Of a DNA stretch of 64,000 nt, positions 51,581-60,531 are shown in pieces (position 1 is the first letter of the stretch; each line of letters opens with the position of its first letter). The position numbers and the translations under genes were made by a program. The stretch is taken from positions 248,001 through 312,000 of the forward strand of contig NZ_JBEXAE010000003.1 of assembly GCF_040566695.1 (NCBI RefSeq), written 5' to 3'. Below the pieces are notes generated by a model. It saw only the letters and a program-made list of their open reading frames with translations, did no database searches and was not told the DNA's origin. The DNA comes from Sediminicola arcticus. GTDB lineage: Bacteria; Bacteroidota; Bacteroidia; Flavobacteriales; Flavobacteriaceae.

Positions 51581-53137
51581 ATGTCCACAGTAAAAACCTC
51601 CGAAACAGAAGATAGAAAATCAGGCAAAGATCTATATAGCTACCAGAAGGGAGCCATAGATAAAATTTTTAAATGTTTTGAGGAAGCACCAGATGATTAT
51701 CATTTGCTGTACCAACTACCCACCGGTGGAGGTAAAACAGTGATTTTCTCGGAAATGGTACGTCAGTATCTTAAACACCACAACAAAAAAGTGGCAGTTT
51801 TGACACATAGGGTGGAGCTTTGCAAGCAAACCTCCAATATGTTAACCGAGTTTGGGGTTAAAAATAAAGTAGTGGACAGTAAGGCCAATTTAGACGATCA
51901 GGATGATTATAGCTGTTTTGTGGCCATGGTGGAGACGTTAAACAATAGGTTGAATGATGATAAATTGGACATATCTGATGTTGGTTTAGTCATTATTGAT
52001 GAGGCACACTATAATTCTTTTACCAAGTTGTTTAAATTTTTTGAAAATTCCTTTATTTTAGGGGTGACCGCTACGCCTTTAAGTTCCAATACAAAGCTTC
52101 CAATGAAAGACAACTACAACGACTTGATTGTAGGGGAAACCATAGAGGCACTTATAGAAAATGAATTTTTGGCAAGGGCAGAAACCTATTCTTATAATGT
52201 AGGACTAACCTCCTTGGAAATTGGCTCCAATGGGGATTATACCGTTAAATCATCTGATGATTTGTATACCGGAACGGATATGCTGGGGAAGTTGATGCAA
52301 GCCTATGAAGAACGTTCTAAAGGAAAGAAAACATTGATTTTCAATAATGGTATCAATACTTCTTTGTTCGTATATGATACCTTTAGAAGAGCAGGGTATC
52401 CTATTATGCATTTAGACAATACTGCCACCAAAAAAGAAAGAAAGCAAATTCTAAAATGGTTCAAGGAAACCCCCGATGCCATATTAACATCGGTGAGTAT
52501 TTTGACCACTGGATTCGATGAGCCTACCGTAGATACCATCATTCTAAACAGAGCTACAAAATCGTTAGCTCTTTATTATCAGATGATTGGTCGTGGATCC
52601 CGTATTTTGAGAAACAAATCTACCTTTACTGTTATTGACCTGGGAAACAATTTCCACCGCTTTGGCCCTTGGGGAGCCGATTTGGACTGGCAAAAAATAT
52701 TCCACTCGCCTAATTATTACTTGGACAACCTTCTGAACGATGAAGATCTCGAAAGTAATTTCAGGTATGAAATGCCAGAGGAGTTGCGTGCTGAATTCGC
52801 TAAATCAAAAGATGTTTATTTTGATATTAAGCAAACCTATATCGACTCTATTAATAAAGGGGAATCTTCAAAGGTAGTTTTGGAACGGTCCATTGAGCAT
52901 CACGCCAAAATTTGTGTTGAAAACAGTGAGGATGTTTACGATTCTTATTCTTTGGCAAAAATGTTGGGAGATGATATCGACTATAGAATTCAACGTTATA
53001 CCAAATGTATCAGCCGTAGTACTTTTAATTTTGTAGATTGGTTAAATGATGACTATCGCAAAAAATTAAGAGCCTACCTAAGAGATAATTTTGATGCGGT
53101 TTTTGAAGAAATTCACGGCAGACCACCAGAAGAGTAG
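51581..53137 (+). CDS. SF2 DEAD/DEAH-type helicase, paralogue of 18684-20195
   Basis: 518-residue helicase. Motifs: I QLPTGGGKTVIFSEM, Ia VLTHRVELCKQTS, II VIIDEAHYNSF, III GVTATPLSSN, IV LIFNNGINTS, V ILTTGFDEPTV, VI YQMIGRGSRIL. It aligns with the first copy over its full length with very few gaps, including identical stretches such as NGINTS and TSVSILTTGFDEPTV. It has a ~15-residue N-terminal extension and an ATG start. Housekeeping SF2 enzyme of unknown substrate. Confidence 0.92.
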   Translation: MSTVKTSETEDRKSGKDLYSYQKGAIDKIFKCFEEAPDDYHLLYQLPTGGGKTVIFSEMVRQYLKHHNKKVAVLTHRVELCKQTSNMLTEFGVKNKVVDSKANLDDQDDYSCFVAMVETLNNRLNDDKLDISDVGLVIIDEAHYNSFTKLFKFFENSFILGVTATPLSSNTKLPMKDNYNDLIVGETIEALIENEFLARAETYSYNVGLTSLEIGSNGDYTVKSSDDLYTGTDMLGKLMQAYEERSKGKKTLIFNNGINTSLFVYDTFRRAGYPIMHLDNTATKKERKQILKWFKETPDAILTSVSILTTGFDEPTVDTIILNRATKSLALYYQMIGRGSRILRNKSTFTVIDLGNNFHRFGPWGADLDWQKIFHSPNYYLDNLLNDEDLESNFRYEMPEELRAEFAKSKDVYFDIKQTYIDSINKGESSKVVLERSIEHHAKICVENSEDVYDSYSLAKMLGDDIDYRIQRYTKCISRSTFNFVDWLNDDYRKKLRAYLRDNFDAVFEEIHGRPPEE

Positions 53138-53172
53138 CTCTTTTTTAAAGTCCACCTTTTTTTAGTAACTGA

Positions 53173-54033
53173 TTATGGTCTGAAATTCCAGGCCAAAAAT
53201 CTACTTTGTTTATTACCCTGTCCCATGAGTACCGTAGTGTGCTGTGCGTTTAGCTTTTGCAATAGTTTGTAGATCTTTGAAAGGTGTTCTTTATTAGAAA
53301 CAAGGGTGGTGAACCATCCTACTTGATCCTTAAATCCCACACTGTCCTTGATCATTCTTTTGATGAATAAGGATTCACCCCCATTGCACCATAATTCATT
53401 GGCTTGGCCACCAAAATTGAGTGAAAGTTTTTTAGTGCCAGATAGGTTATTCAATTTTCGCAATGTTCCTTTTTCTGCTTCTTCCTTGGAGGAATGAAAG
53501 GGCGGATTGCACATGGTGAAATTATAATATTCTCCTTCTTTTATGATTCCTTTAAAAATATGGGCATTATTGTTCTGTTGACGTATCTCTATTTTTTGTG
53601 CCAAAGCAGATGTTAAGGAAACATTGATTAGGGCCGCTTCAACTGCTGCTATATCAATATCTGCACCTACCATTGTCCAATCATAGATCTGGGCGCCTAG
53701 AATGGGATAGATACAATTAGCCCCAACCCCAATATCTAGGCCCACTATATTTCCCTTACAATTATCTACATCCAATAAATCTGATATATAATGGATATAA
53801 TCTGCCCTACCTGGAATTGGTGGACAAAGATAATTAGCAGGAATTTTCCAATTATCTACCCTGTAATGCAGTACTAAAAGTGCATTATTTAAGGCTATTA
53901 CTGCTTCATTTACAGAAAAGTCGATAGTTAAATTAGCATATTTATTTTTATGCACATAGGGTAATAGGGCTGGAGAAGCCTTTACTAAGGCCTCAAAATC
54001 GTATGGCGAATTATGGATGTTCTTTGGATGCAA
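53173..54033 (-). CDS. rlmF: 23S rRNA (adenine(1618)-N6)-methyltransferase
   Basis: Methylates A1618 of 23S rRNA using SAM. It has 286 residues; the start MHPKNIHNSPYDFEAL is typical of RlmF. The SAM-binding region is IVGLDIGVGANCIYPILG, and the catalytic motif for N6-adenine is MCNPPFHSS (NPPF), the signature of this family. Also typical are the internal RKLNNLSG and ESLFIKRMI. Convergent with the helicase. Confidence 0.94.
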   Translation of the reverse strand: MHPKNIHNSPYDFEALVKASPALLPYVHKNKYANLTIDFSVNEAVIALNNALLVLHYRVDNWKIPANYLCPPIPGRADYIHYISDLLDVDNCKGNIVGLDIGVGANCIYPILGAQIYDWTMVGADIDIAAVEAALINVSLTSALAQKIEIRQQNNNAHIFKGIIKEGEYYNFTMCNPPFHSSKEEAEKGTLRKLNNLSGTKKLSLNFGGQANELWCNGGESLFIKRMIKDSVGFKDQVGWFTTLVSNKEHLSKIYKLLQKLNAQHTTVLMGQGNKQSRFLAWNFRP

Positions 54034-54140
54034 AACAAAAAATATTTTGTGAGGTATAAAGATAGGTCCATTTTAACCTTTTATGGTAAAATTGGGGTAT
54101 CATAATCTATATTCTCAGATCTATTCTGTAATTTTAAGGG

Positions 54141-54551
54141 ATGGAAGGCTTGGATCAAAAATTAGAGCAAAATAACGTAAGGACTACAGCAATGCGCTTA
54201 TTGGTGCTGCGATTTCTATCCGAAAAAAACTTGGCCATCAGTCTTAGTGATCTAGAAGGTAAATTTGATAAATCTGATCGGACTACACTATACCGCACCC
54301 TAATTACTTTTGTTGAAAATGGCATAGCTCATAAAATTGATGACGGCACAGGTGTTGCAAAATATGCACGTTGTGCTGACGGCTGCAATTGTGAGATTGG
54401 CAATGATCTTCATGTACACTTTCATTGCAACCAATGCAATGAAACCTTTTGTTTGCCGAAACATAAAATACCCACCTTAGATCTACCTAATAACTTTATT
54501 TCTGAAGAAATCAACCTGGTTGTAAAGGGAATTTGTCCTGACTGTACTTAA
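54141..54551 (+). CDS. Fur-family metalloregulator
   Basis: 136-residue transcription repressor. Helix-turn-helix region: RTTAMRLLVLRFLSEKNLAISLSDLEGKFDKSDRTTLYRTLITFVENGI. Metal-binding traits: HVHFHCNQCNETFCLPKHK (CxxC) and GICPDC (CxxC), two cysteine pairs that would hold structural zinc. The next gene, 55 bp on, is a Zn/Cd-type ATPase. With the TGCAA-N5-TTGCA repeat in that gap, a zinc- or other metal-responding role is likely, but whether it is Zur, Fur or PerR cannot be read. Confidence 0.88.
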   Translation: MEGLDQKLEQNNVRTTAMRLLVLRFLSEKNLAISLSDLEGKFDKSDRTTLYRTLITFVENGIAHKIDDGTGVAKYARCADGCNCEIGNDLHVHFHCNQCNETFCLPKHKIPTLDLPNNFISEEINLVVKGICPDCT

Positions 54552-54555
54552 TAAA

Positions 54556-54570
54556 TGCAATTCCGTTGCA
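54556..54570 (+). promoter_or_regulatory. Candidate operator, inverted repeat TGCAA-N5-TTGCA
   Basis: TGCAA (54556-54560), TTCCG spacer, TTGCA (54566-54570): a perfect 5-bp inverted repeat, the kind that Fur-family dimers bind. It lies between the regulator stop and the ATPase start, just upstream of the -7 box at 54584. Confidence 0.5.
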
Positions 54571-54583
54571 CTTGGTTTCGGGT

Positions 54584-54591
54584 TATTTTTG
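54584..54591 (+). promoter_or_regulatory. Candidate -7 box of the metal ATPase
   Basis: TATTTTTG, full TAnnTTTG match, 15 nt upstream of the ATG at 54607. TTG at 54566-54568 gives a short 15-nt spacer and lies inside the operator. Confidence 0.45.
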
Positions 54592-54606
54592 TAAAAAAAA
54601 TACTCC

Positions 54607-56535
54607 ATGAGTAAGTCCTGTGAACAATGTGTAGATAGCTCGGAACATGCTACAGAACAAAACCAATCCATAAATATCCTGAATAATACCTATGGAATTC
54701 CGGTTGTATCTCTGGTACTTTTAATTCTAGGACTGGCCTTCAGTTTTTTTGAGCTGTCTTTTTTTTCTCCAATAATAGCCTTTATATGGTTAGGTATAAC
54801 ATATATCATTATAGGAGCCCCCGTATTATTAAAGTCTGCCAAATTAATTGCTAAAGGCAAAATCTACAATGAATTTGTCTTGATGTCCGTCGCAACTATT
54901 GGAGCCTTTATAATAGGTTCCTATGCTGAAGGGGTGGCGGTTATGTTGTTTTATGTTGTGGGAGAGTTGTTCCAAGATCTAGCGGTTAAAAATGCAAAAA
55001 AATCTATTGAGTCCCTTCTTAAAATACAGGAAGAAGAAGCAACGGTACTTGAAAATGATACTACAATTACCATGCATCCAAAAAAGGTAAAAATAGGGCA
55101 GGTCATTTTGGTGAAACCAGGGCAGAACGTTCCCCTGGATGGAGAATTAGTATCACTAGAGGCCAATTTCAATACTGCTGCTCTTACTGGGGAGTCTACC
55201 CCTGAATACAAACAAAAAGCAGAAGTGGTTTATGCTGGTTCCGTCAGCCTCGAAAAACCTGTTAAAATAAAGGTTAACAGGGATTTTGAGGATACCAAAT
55301 TGTCAAAGATTTTCAAAATGGTTCAGGATGCGGCCGGCAGAAAAGCAAAAACCCAACTGTTGATTAATAGATTAGCGAAAGTTTATACCCCTATCGTTTT
55401 CTGGATGGCCATTGCTGTTGTAGTGTTACCATTTTTCTTTTTGGGTTCAGATTATGTTTTTCAAACATGGTTTCAAAGGGCGCTTATCTTTTTGGTAATT
55501 TCTTGTCCATGCGCCTTGGTCATCTCTATCCCCTTGGGGTATTTTGGAGGAATCGGTGCGGGATCAAGAAATGGAATACTTTTTAAGGGTTCTAATTTTT
55601 TGGACTTAATGACCAAAGTAGATACTGTTGTTATGGACAAAACTGGGACATTAACCAAAGGAATTTTTGAAGTTCAAGAAGTGCATGCCGATGGTGTAGA
55701 GAAGGAATTATTACTGGAACTGATTGCCCTCTTGGAGGCAAACTCCACCCATCCCATAGCCAAGGCCATTGTATCCTATACCAACATCAAAAACTCAACT
55801 TTAAAAACAACAAACGTAGAAGAAATTTCTGGTCATGGCCTAGTTGGAAAAGTAGGGGAATACAACGTTCTTGCCGGAAATAGCAAGTTACTAGATAAGT
55901 ACAATATTGCCTATAATTCTGATTTACATTCCAAGGGACAAACCTTAATTCTAATCGCTATAAACCATATTTATGCAGGTTACATCGCAGTTGCAGATGC
56001 GCTAAAGGATGATGCCTTGGAAGCTGTAAAGCGCCTTAGCAGTTTAAAAATTAAGGAAACAATAATCCTCTCTGGAGACAAGCAAGAGGTAGTAGATACA
56101 ATTGCCAAAGAATTGGGGATTCAAAAAGCTATTGGAGGCTTATTACCGGAAGAAAAGATATTAGAAGTAGATAAATTAAAAAAAGAGGGAAGAATAGTGG
56201 CCTTTGTTGGTGATGGTATCAATGACGCTCCGGTTATTACCCTTGCAGATGTAGGCATAGCCATGGGAGGTTTAGGAAGCGATGCAGCAGTGGAAACAGC
56301 TGATATTGTCATACAGACCGATCAACCTTCTAAGGTAGCCACAGCGATAGCTATAGGTGTAGCTGCCAAAAAAATTATTTGGCAAAACATTTCCTTGGCT
56401 TTGGGGGTTAAGATCTTAGTTTTGATTTTGGGTACTGTAGGATTGGCAACTATGTGGGCAGCTGTTATTGCTGATGTTGGTGTGGCCTTATTGGCCATAT
56501 TAAATTCTGTGCGGATTCAGCGAATGAATTTCTAA
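54607..56535 (+). CDS. Heavy-metal-exporting P1B-type ATPase (Zn/Cd/Pb type)
   Basis: 642-residue inner-membrane pump. Key motifs: VISCPCALVIS (CPC metal site in the membrane), DKTGTLTKG (phosphorylated Asp), STHPIAKAI (HP), GDGINDAP. TGES-type actuator: ALTGESTPEYKQ. The final membrane helix carries ADVGVALLAILNS (Asp-x-Gly), and a Lys occurs in the preceding one (LGVKILVLIL), the P1B-2 pattern. The N terminus has no HMA domain, only CEQCVDSSEHATEQNQ (CxxC). It is probably regulated by the Fur-family gene before it. Confidence 0.92.
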   Translation: MSKSCEQCVDSSEHATEQNQSINILNNTYGIPVVSLVLLILGLAFSFFELSFFSPIIAFIWLGITYIIIGAPVLLKSAKLIAKGKIYNEFVLMSVATIGAFIIGSYAEGVAVMLFYVVGELFQDLAVKNAKKSIESLLKIQEEEATVLENDTTITMHPKKVKIGQVILVKPGQNVPLDGELVSLEANFNTAALTGESTPEYKQKAEVVYAGSVSLEKPVKIKVNRDFEDTKLSKIFKMVQDAAGRKAKTQLLINRLAKVYTPIVFWMAIAVVVLPFFFLGSDYVFQTWFQRALIFLVISCPCALVISIPLGYFGGIGAGSRNGILFKGSNFLDLMTKVDTVVMDKTGTLTKGIFEVQEVHADGVEKELLLELIALLEANSTHPIAKAIVSYTNIKNSTLKTTNVEEISGHGLVGKVGEYNVLAGNSKLLDKYNIAYNSDLHSKGQTLILIAINHIYAGYIAVADALKDDALEAVKRLSSLKIKETIILSGDKQEVVDTIAKELGIQKAIGGLLPEEKILEVDKLKKEGRIVAFVGDGINDAPVITLADVGIAMGGLGSDAAVETADIVIQTDQPSKVATAIAIGVAAKKIIWQNISLALGVKILVLILGTVGLATMWAAVIADVGVALLAILNSVRIQRMNF

Positions 56536-56603
56536 AATATAGTGATTAAGTATTTTTTTTACGATAAGTTAATGTAAGTCCTTCTCACTATTATCTTATT
56601 TAA

Positions 56604-56617
56604 TTGTAATATTGCAA
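56604..56617 (+). promoter_or_regulatory. Candidate ArsR operator, TTGTAATATTGCAA
   Basis: 14-bp imperfect palindrome: it agrees with its own reverse complement (TTGCAATATTACAA) at 12 of 14 positions. It overlaps the first base of the ATG at 56617 and ends 17 nt before the in-frame GTG at 56635. ArsR-family operators have this general form. Confidence 0.5.
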
Positions 56618-56967
56618 TGTATAAATATAAAGAAGTGGGACTTACCAAAACAGAAATATTCACGGACGAACAGAACAAAATTGCACTACTGGCAAAGGCA
56701 ATAGGACATCCTGCTAGAGTCGCTATTCTACAACACCTTTTTAAATCGGATACTTGTATTTGTGGAGATCTTGTTAGTGAAATCGGATTGGCTCAGCCTA
56801 CTATTTCCCAACATTTAAAGGAATTAAAAAACCTTGGCCTTATTAAGGGTAGTGTAGAAGGTACTAGCGTTTGCTATTGTATAGATCAAACGGTTTGGAA
56901 GGAAATGTCTTTTCTTCTTACCAACTTCCTCACCCAAGAATCCAAGGCAAATACAAGCTGCTGTTAA
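56617..56967 (+). CDS. arsR: ArsR-family arsenic/metal repressor
   Basis: 116-residue winged-helix repressor: AIGHPARVAILQHLFKSDTCICGDLVSEIGLAQPTISQHLKELKNLGLI. CICGDL is the As(III)-sensing site position of ArsR (ELCVCDL-like). Two cysteines end the protein (TSCC). The start could also be the GTG at 56635 (GLTKTEIFTDEQN), as relatives I recall begin there; that would place the palindrome at 56604 upstream of the gene. First gene of the ars operon; arsC follows 35 bp downstream. Confidence 0.9.
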   Translation: MYKYKEVGLTKTEIFTDEQNKIALLAKAIGHPARVAILQHLFKSDTCICGDLVSEIGLAQPTISQHLKELKNLGLIKGSVEGTSVCYCIDQTVWKEMSFLLTNFLTQESKANTSCC

Positions 56968-57002
56968 TCAATTTTTCAATTTTTAATATTGTATTTCAAT
57001 AC

Positions 57003-57629
57003 ATGAATAAAGAAAGTATTTTCCCGAAACTACAGGAAACCATCCAATCCTTAGAGTTGAAATCAATTCCAAAGGAGCGATTGGATGTTCTGCAACCTAT
57101 AATCCAATACATTCAAATTAAAGTAAAAAACAAGGAGCCAATCTATTTAAATTTTATTTGCACCCATAACTCTAGACGTAGTCATTTGTCTCAGGTATGG
57201 GCTCAAACTGCTGCATTTTATTATGGCATAGATCGGGTCTTTTGCTATTCTGGAGGCACCGAGGCTATCGCCTTGTTTCCTATGGTTGCGGCCACACTAA
57301 AGGATCATGGATTTGAAGTTTTTTCCCTATCTAAAGAACCAAATCCAGTTTTTAATATCAAATATGGACCAAATGAACATCCAATCATTGGGTTTTCGAA
57401 GACCTACGACTCAGAATTTAACCCAAAGTCAGACTTTGCTGCTATCATGACCTGTTCCCAGGCAGATGCCGGTTGCCCTTTTATATCAGGAGCGGATCAG
57501 CGTATCCCAATTACCTATGAGGATCCAAAAGCTTTTGATGGCACATCCCAACAAGTTCAAAAATACAGCGAACGAAGCTTACAGATCGCAACTGAATTAA
57601 CCTATGTTTTTGCCCAAATAAACTCTTAA
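57003..57629 (+). CDS. arsC: Low-molecular-weight protein-tyrosine-phosphatase-like arsenate reductase
   Basis: 208-residue enzyme. The frame is open back to 56871, but the ATG at 57003 is chosen, because the extra 44 residues overlap arsR in another frame. The P-loop is FICTHNSRRSHLSQ (C-x5-R-S, with the N-H-S-R-R variant typical of flavobacterial arsenate reductases); the C-terminal part has MTCSQADAGCPFISGADQRIPITYEDPKAFDG, holding the Cys that passes electrons and the acid Asp. It reduces arsenate to arsenite, which the following ACR3 pump exports (2 bp gap). Confidence 0.88.
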   Translation: MNKESIFPKLQETIQSLELKSIPKERLDVLQPIIQYIQIKVKNKEPIYLNFICTHNSRRSHLSQVWAQTAAFYYGIDRVFCYSGGTEAIALFPMVAATLKDHGFEVFSLSKEPNPVFNIKYGPNEHPIIGFSKTYDSEFNPKSDFAAIMTCSQADAGCPFISGADQRIPITYEDPKAFDGTSQQVQKYSERSLQIATELTYVFAQINS

Positions 57630-57631
57630 TC

Positions 57632-58687
57632 ATGACCCAAACCAAAAAAAAACTGAGCTTCCTAGATAGTTATCTCACCTTATGGATATTTCTGGCAATG
57701 GGGGTAGGGGTGTCATTTGGCTTCTTTTTCCCTTCAATCCCTAACTTAATCGACTCATTTGGTAGTGGCTCCACCAATCTCCCTATTGCCATTGGACTCA
57801 TTGTAATGATGTACCCTCCATTGGCAAAGGTTAATTATTCCCTATTGCCAAAAGTATTTAAAGATGTAAAAATACTTTCCATATCCCTTATTTTAAACTG
57901 GATCATAGGACCAATATTAATGTTTATCCTTGCCATTACTTTTCTCCAAGATTATCCAGAATATATGGTAGGGTTAATCTTAATTGGTCTGGCCCGTTGT
58001 ATTGCTATGGTATTGGTTTGGAACGATCTTGCCGAGGGTAGCAGCGAATATGGAGCTGGACTAGTGGCACTGAATAGTATATTTCAAGTATTTGCATATA
58101 GTTTTTATGCCTGGCTGTTCATTACCATTTTACCTCCTTATTTTGGCTTTGAGGGAGCAGTTGTAGACATCTATATTAGTGATATTGCGGAAAGTGTGGC
58201 CATATACCTGGGAATTCCATTTCTGGCAGGTATAATGAGTAGATTAATACTGGTTCGTTTAAAAGGGGAGGAGTGGTATACCAACACCTTCATTCCTTTT
58301 ATATCACCAATGACTTTGATTGCCCTATTATTTACCATAGTAGTCATGTTCTCCTTGAAAGGACAATTGATTGTAAAGATCCCAATGGATGTGATTGTTA
58401 TAGCCATTCCCTTACTTTTTTATTTTACCATAATGTTTATTATTGGATTTTTCTTTAGCAAGGCCATGGGTGCGACTTATGATAAGAATGCTGCTATTTC
58501 ATTTACGGCCGCAGGTAATAATTTTGAATTGGCCATAGCCGTGGCCATTGGAGTCTTTGGAATTAATTCTGGTCAGGCTTTTGCTGGGGTAATTGGTCCT
58601 TTGGTTGAAGTTCCTGCATTAATTTTATTGGTTAGGGTTGCATTTTGGTTGAGAAAAAAATATTACAAACCCTTGAAAGTGGTGTAA
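57632..58687 (+). CDS. arsB: ACR3-type arsenite efflux transporter
   Basis: 351-residue, ten-helix inner-membrane transporter of the ACR3 family (BASS superfamily), which moves arsenite out. Start: SFLDSYLTLWIFLAMGVGVSFGFFFP. Conserved in ACR3: MMYPPLAKVNYSLLP, LARCIAMVLVWNDLAEGSSEYGAGLVALNSIFQV (includes the Cys for arsenite in helix 4), and AGNNFELAIAVAIGVFG. It is the last gene of arsR-arsC-acr3. Confidence 0.94.
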   Translation: MTQTKKKLSFLDSYLTLWIFLAMGVGVSFGFFFPSIPNLIDSFGSGSTNLPIAIGLIVMMYPPLAKVNYSLLPKVFKDVKILSISLILNWIIGPILMFILAITFLQDYPEYMVGLILIGLARCIAMVLVWNDLAEGSSEYGAGLVALNSIFQVFAYSFYAWLFITILPPYFGFEGAVVDIYISDIAESVAIYLGIPFLAGIMSRLILVRLKGEEWYTNTFIPFISPMTLIALLFTIVVMFSLKGQLIVKIPMDVIVIAIPLLFYFTIMFIIGFFFSKAMGATYDKNAAISFTAAGNNFELAIAVAIGVFGINSGQAFAGVIGPLVEVPALILLVRVAFWLRKKYYKPLKVV

Positions 58688-58759
58688 ACATTTATTAATT
58701 CTACCCATCTTTTATCATGGAATTAATCACTAATTTTATTTTGAACTAAAATTAAAATA

Positions 58760-59464
58760 ATGACAACCTTTATCAGTTCTATATCCAAGAGTGAATTTCA
58801 GGAAAGTGAAAAAGTCCATGCCAAAACCATACGAAAATCTATATTTGATCTCATTCACAAGGATCATGAAAAATTTACTCTTAACAGTCTTATCTCAATT
58901 TCAGAATTAAACCTTTATAGAGAAAAATATTTAGCGCAATACCTTCTCAAAGAAGTTGGTGAATTGTCTGAATTGGAGGAAGATGTGCTTAAAACCATTC
59001 AAAACCACGAAACTGTAACAACCAAAATGGACGTTGAAGCTGAAGGTGTAACCTTTACCTTCGGACAGCGATTGGCTGATAAAATAGCCTCCTTCGGTGG
59101 AAGCTGGAGATTCATTATCATTTTTGGGGTTTTTATTTTAACATGGATAGTAATCAATATCCTGTTTTTAGCAGAAAAAGGTTTTGATCCCTATCCCTTT
59201 ATCCTTTTGAATCTTATCCTATCATGTTTAGCAGCTCTGCAGGCACCTGTAATTATGATGAGTCAGAATAGACAGGAGGAAAAGGATCGTGATCGTTCCA
59301 AACAGGATTATATGGTGAACCTGAAGGCCGAACTAGAGATTAGAATGTTGCATGAAAAGTTGGATCACCTTATCATTCACCAACAGCAGGAATTATTAAA
59401 TATTCAGCAGGTACAGGTAGAAATGATGGGAGACATCATGAAACAATTGGAAATTAAAAAGTAG
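58760..59464 (+). CDS. DUF1003 membrane protein
   Basis: 234 residues. A helical N-terminal cytoplasmic part; then ADKIASFGGSWRFIIIFGVFILTWIVINI, FDPYPFILLNLILSCLAALQAPVIMMSQNRQEEKDR, the two membrane helices and the conserved patch of DUF1003; and a C-terminal coiled coil (LEIRMLHEKLDHLIIHQQQELLNIQQ). Function unknown. Preceded by 72 bp after the arsenite pump; no motif found. Confidence 0.87.
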   Translation: MTTFISSISKSEFQESEKVHAKTIRKSIFDLIHKDHEKFTLNSLISISELNLYREKYLAQYLLKEVGELSELEEDVLKTIQNHETVTTKMDVEAEGVTFTFGQRLADKIASFGGSWRFIIIFGVFILTWIVINILFLAEKGFDPYPFILLNLILSCLAALQAPVIMMSQNRQEEKDRDRSKQDYMVNLKAELEIRMLHEKLDHLIIHQQQELLNIQQVQVEMMGDIMKQLEIKK

Positions 59465-59564
59465 TCCTTTTTCAGAATATTAAGAATTGTTGATTTATTG
59501 GGCAACTATAAATCTCTTGAAAATATTTTGTTGATGTTAAATTCTAGTAACCTTCAATTCTTTT

Positions 59565-59572
59565 TATCTTTG
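59565..59572 (+). promoter_or_regulatory. Candidate -7 box of tesB
   Basis: TATCTTTG, full TAnnTTTG match, 22 nt upstream of the ATG at 59595. The nearest TTG lies 31 nt upstream of it, too far for -33. Confidence 0.4.
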
Positions 59573-59594
59573 AGCCCTTATAAGAAAATATTGC

Positions 59595-60464
59595 ATGAAC
59601 TCAGCAAAGGAATTACTTCATATATTAGAACTAACAGAAATTGGTCCAAATCAATTTGAAGGGGAGAGCAAAACTATTGGCAGCCCTAATGTTTTTGGTG
59701 GACAGGTATTAGCTCAGGCCCTAAATGCAGCTTACAGAACTATTGCCAACAATCGCATTTTGCATTCCCTGCATTCTTACTTTTTGGAAGCTGGGAATTT
59801 GGAGTTGCCCATTAGGTATGAGGTTAGTATCATTAGGGATGGGGGCAGTTTTTCTACAAGAAGGGTGACCGCATTACAAAAGGATAAAATAATTTTTATC
59901 CTTTCAGCCTCATTCCATAAGATAGAAGCGGGATACGAGCATCAAATACCCATGAAAACCGACATAAAACCACCAGAAAAATTATTAAGTTGGGAAGACC
60001 TCTTGGAACAATACGGAAACTTAATGCCTAAAAATAGACGAGAATTTTTGGAGATTGAACGTCCCATAGATTTCAAACCTAATGTTATAGCTAATCCAAT
60101 GGATAGAAAGGACCTTCCTCCTTATAACGATATATGGTTTAAATTAAAAGGGAGTGCTAATGGATTGGAATTACCTATAAAACAGCAAATACTTACTTAT
60201 ATCTCTGATTATAATATTCTTCTAACTGCTGTTTTACCTAATGCAAGTAAGGCACATTACGGCAATTTGCAAATGGCCAGTTTGGACCATTCCATGTGGT
60301 TCTTTAGGGAATTCGATTTTGACGATTGGATTCTTTTTTCTATGGACTCTCCGAGTTCTGGTAATGCAAGGGGATTTTCTAGAGGGAATATATATTCAAG
60401 GGATGGAAAACTTATTGCTTCGGTCGCCCAAGAGGGGCTTTTAAGACCATTAAAAAAGCAATAG
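59595..60464 (+). CDS. tesB: Acyl-CoA thioesterase II (double hotdog)
   Basis: 289-residue TesB-type thioesterase, two fused hotdog domains. Features: GSPNVFGGQVLAQALNAAYRT, LHSLHSYFLEAGN, DGGSFSTRRVTALQ. Active-site triad residues of E. coli TesB correspond to the Asp of SLDHSMWFFRE, Ser/Thr in SPSSGNARGFSRG and Gln in SVAQEGLLRP. Substrate range is broad in this family. Transcribed alone. Confidence 0.93.
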   Translation: MNSAKELLHILELTEIGPNQFEGESKTIGSPNVFGGQVLAQALNAAYRTIANNRILHSLHSYFLEAGNLELPIRYEVSIIRDGGSFSTRRVTALQKDKIIFILSASFHKIEAGYEHQIPMKTDIKPPEKLLSWEDLLEQYGNLMPKNRREFLEIERPIDFKPNVIANPMDRKDLPPYNDIWFKLKGSANGLELPIKQQILTYISDYNILLTAVLPNASKAHYGNLQMASLDHSMWFFREFDFDDWILFSMDSPSSGNARGFSRGNIYSRDGKLIASVAQEGLLRPLKKQ

Positions 60465-60531
60465 GCCCTGTACTTTTAACGTTTATGTTGCTCATAGTTA
60501 CTTTGCTCAAATTTAAAGACATTTGGTATAA

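Noticed and set aside
56871..57002. Extra N-terminal 44 residues of arsC
   Set aside because: They overlap arsR in another frame; the ATG at 57003 gives the normal phosphatase length.
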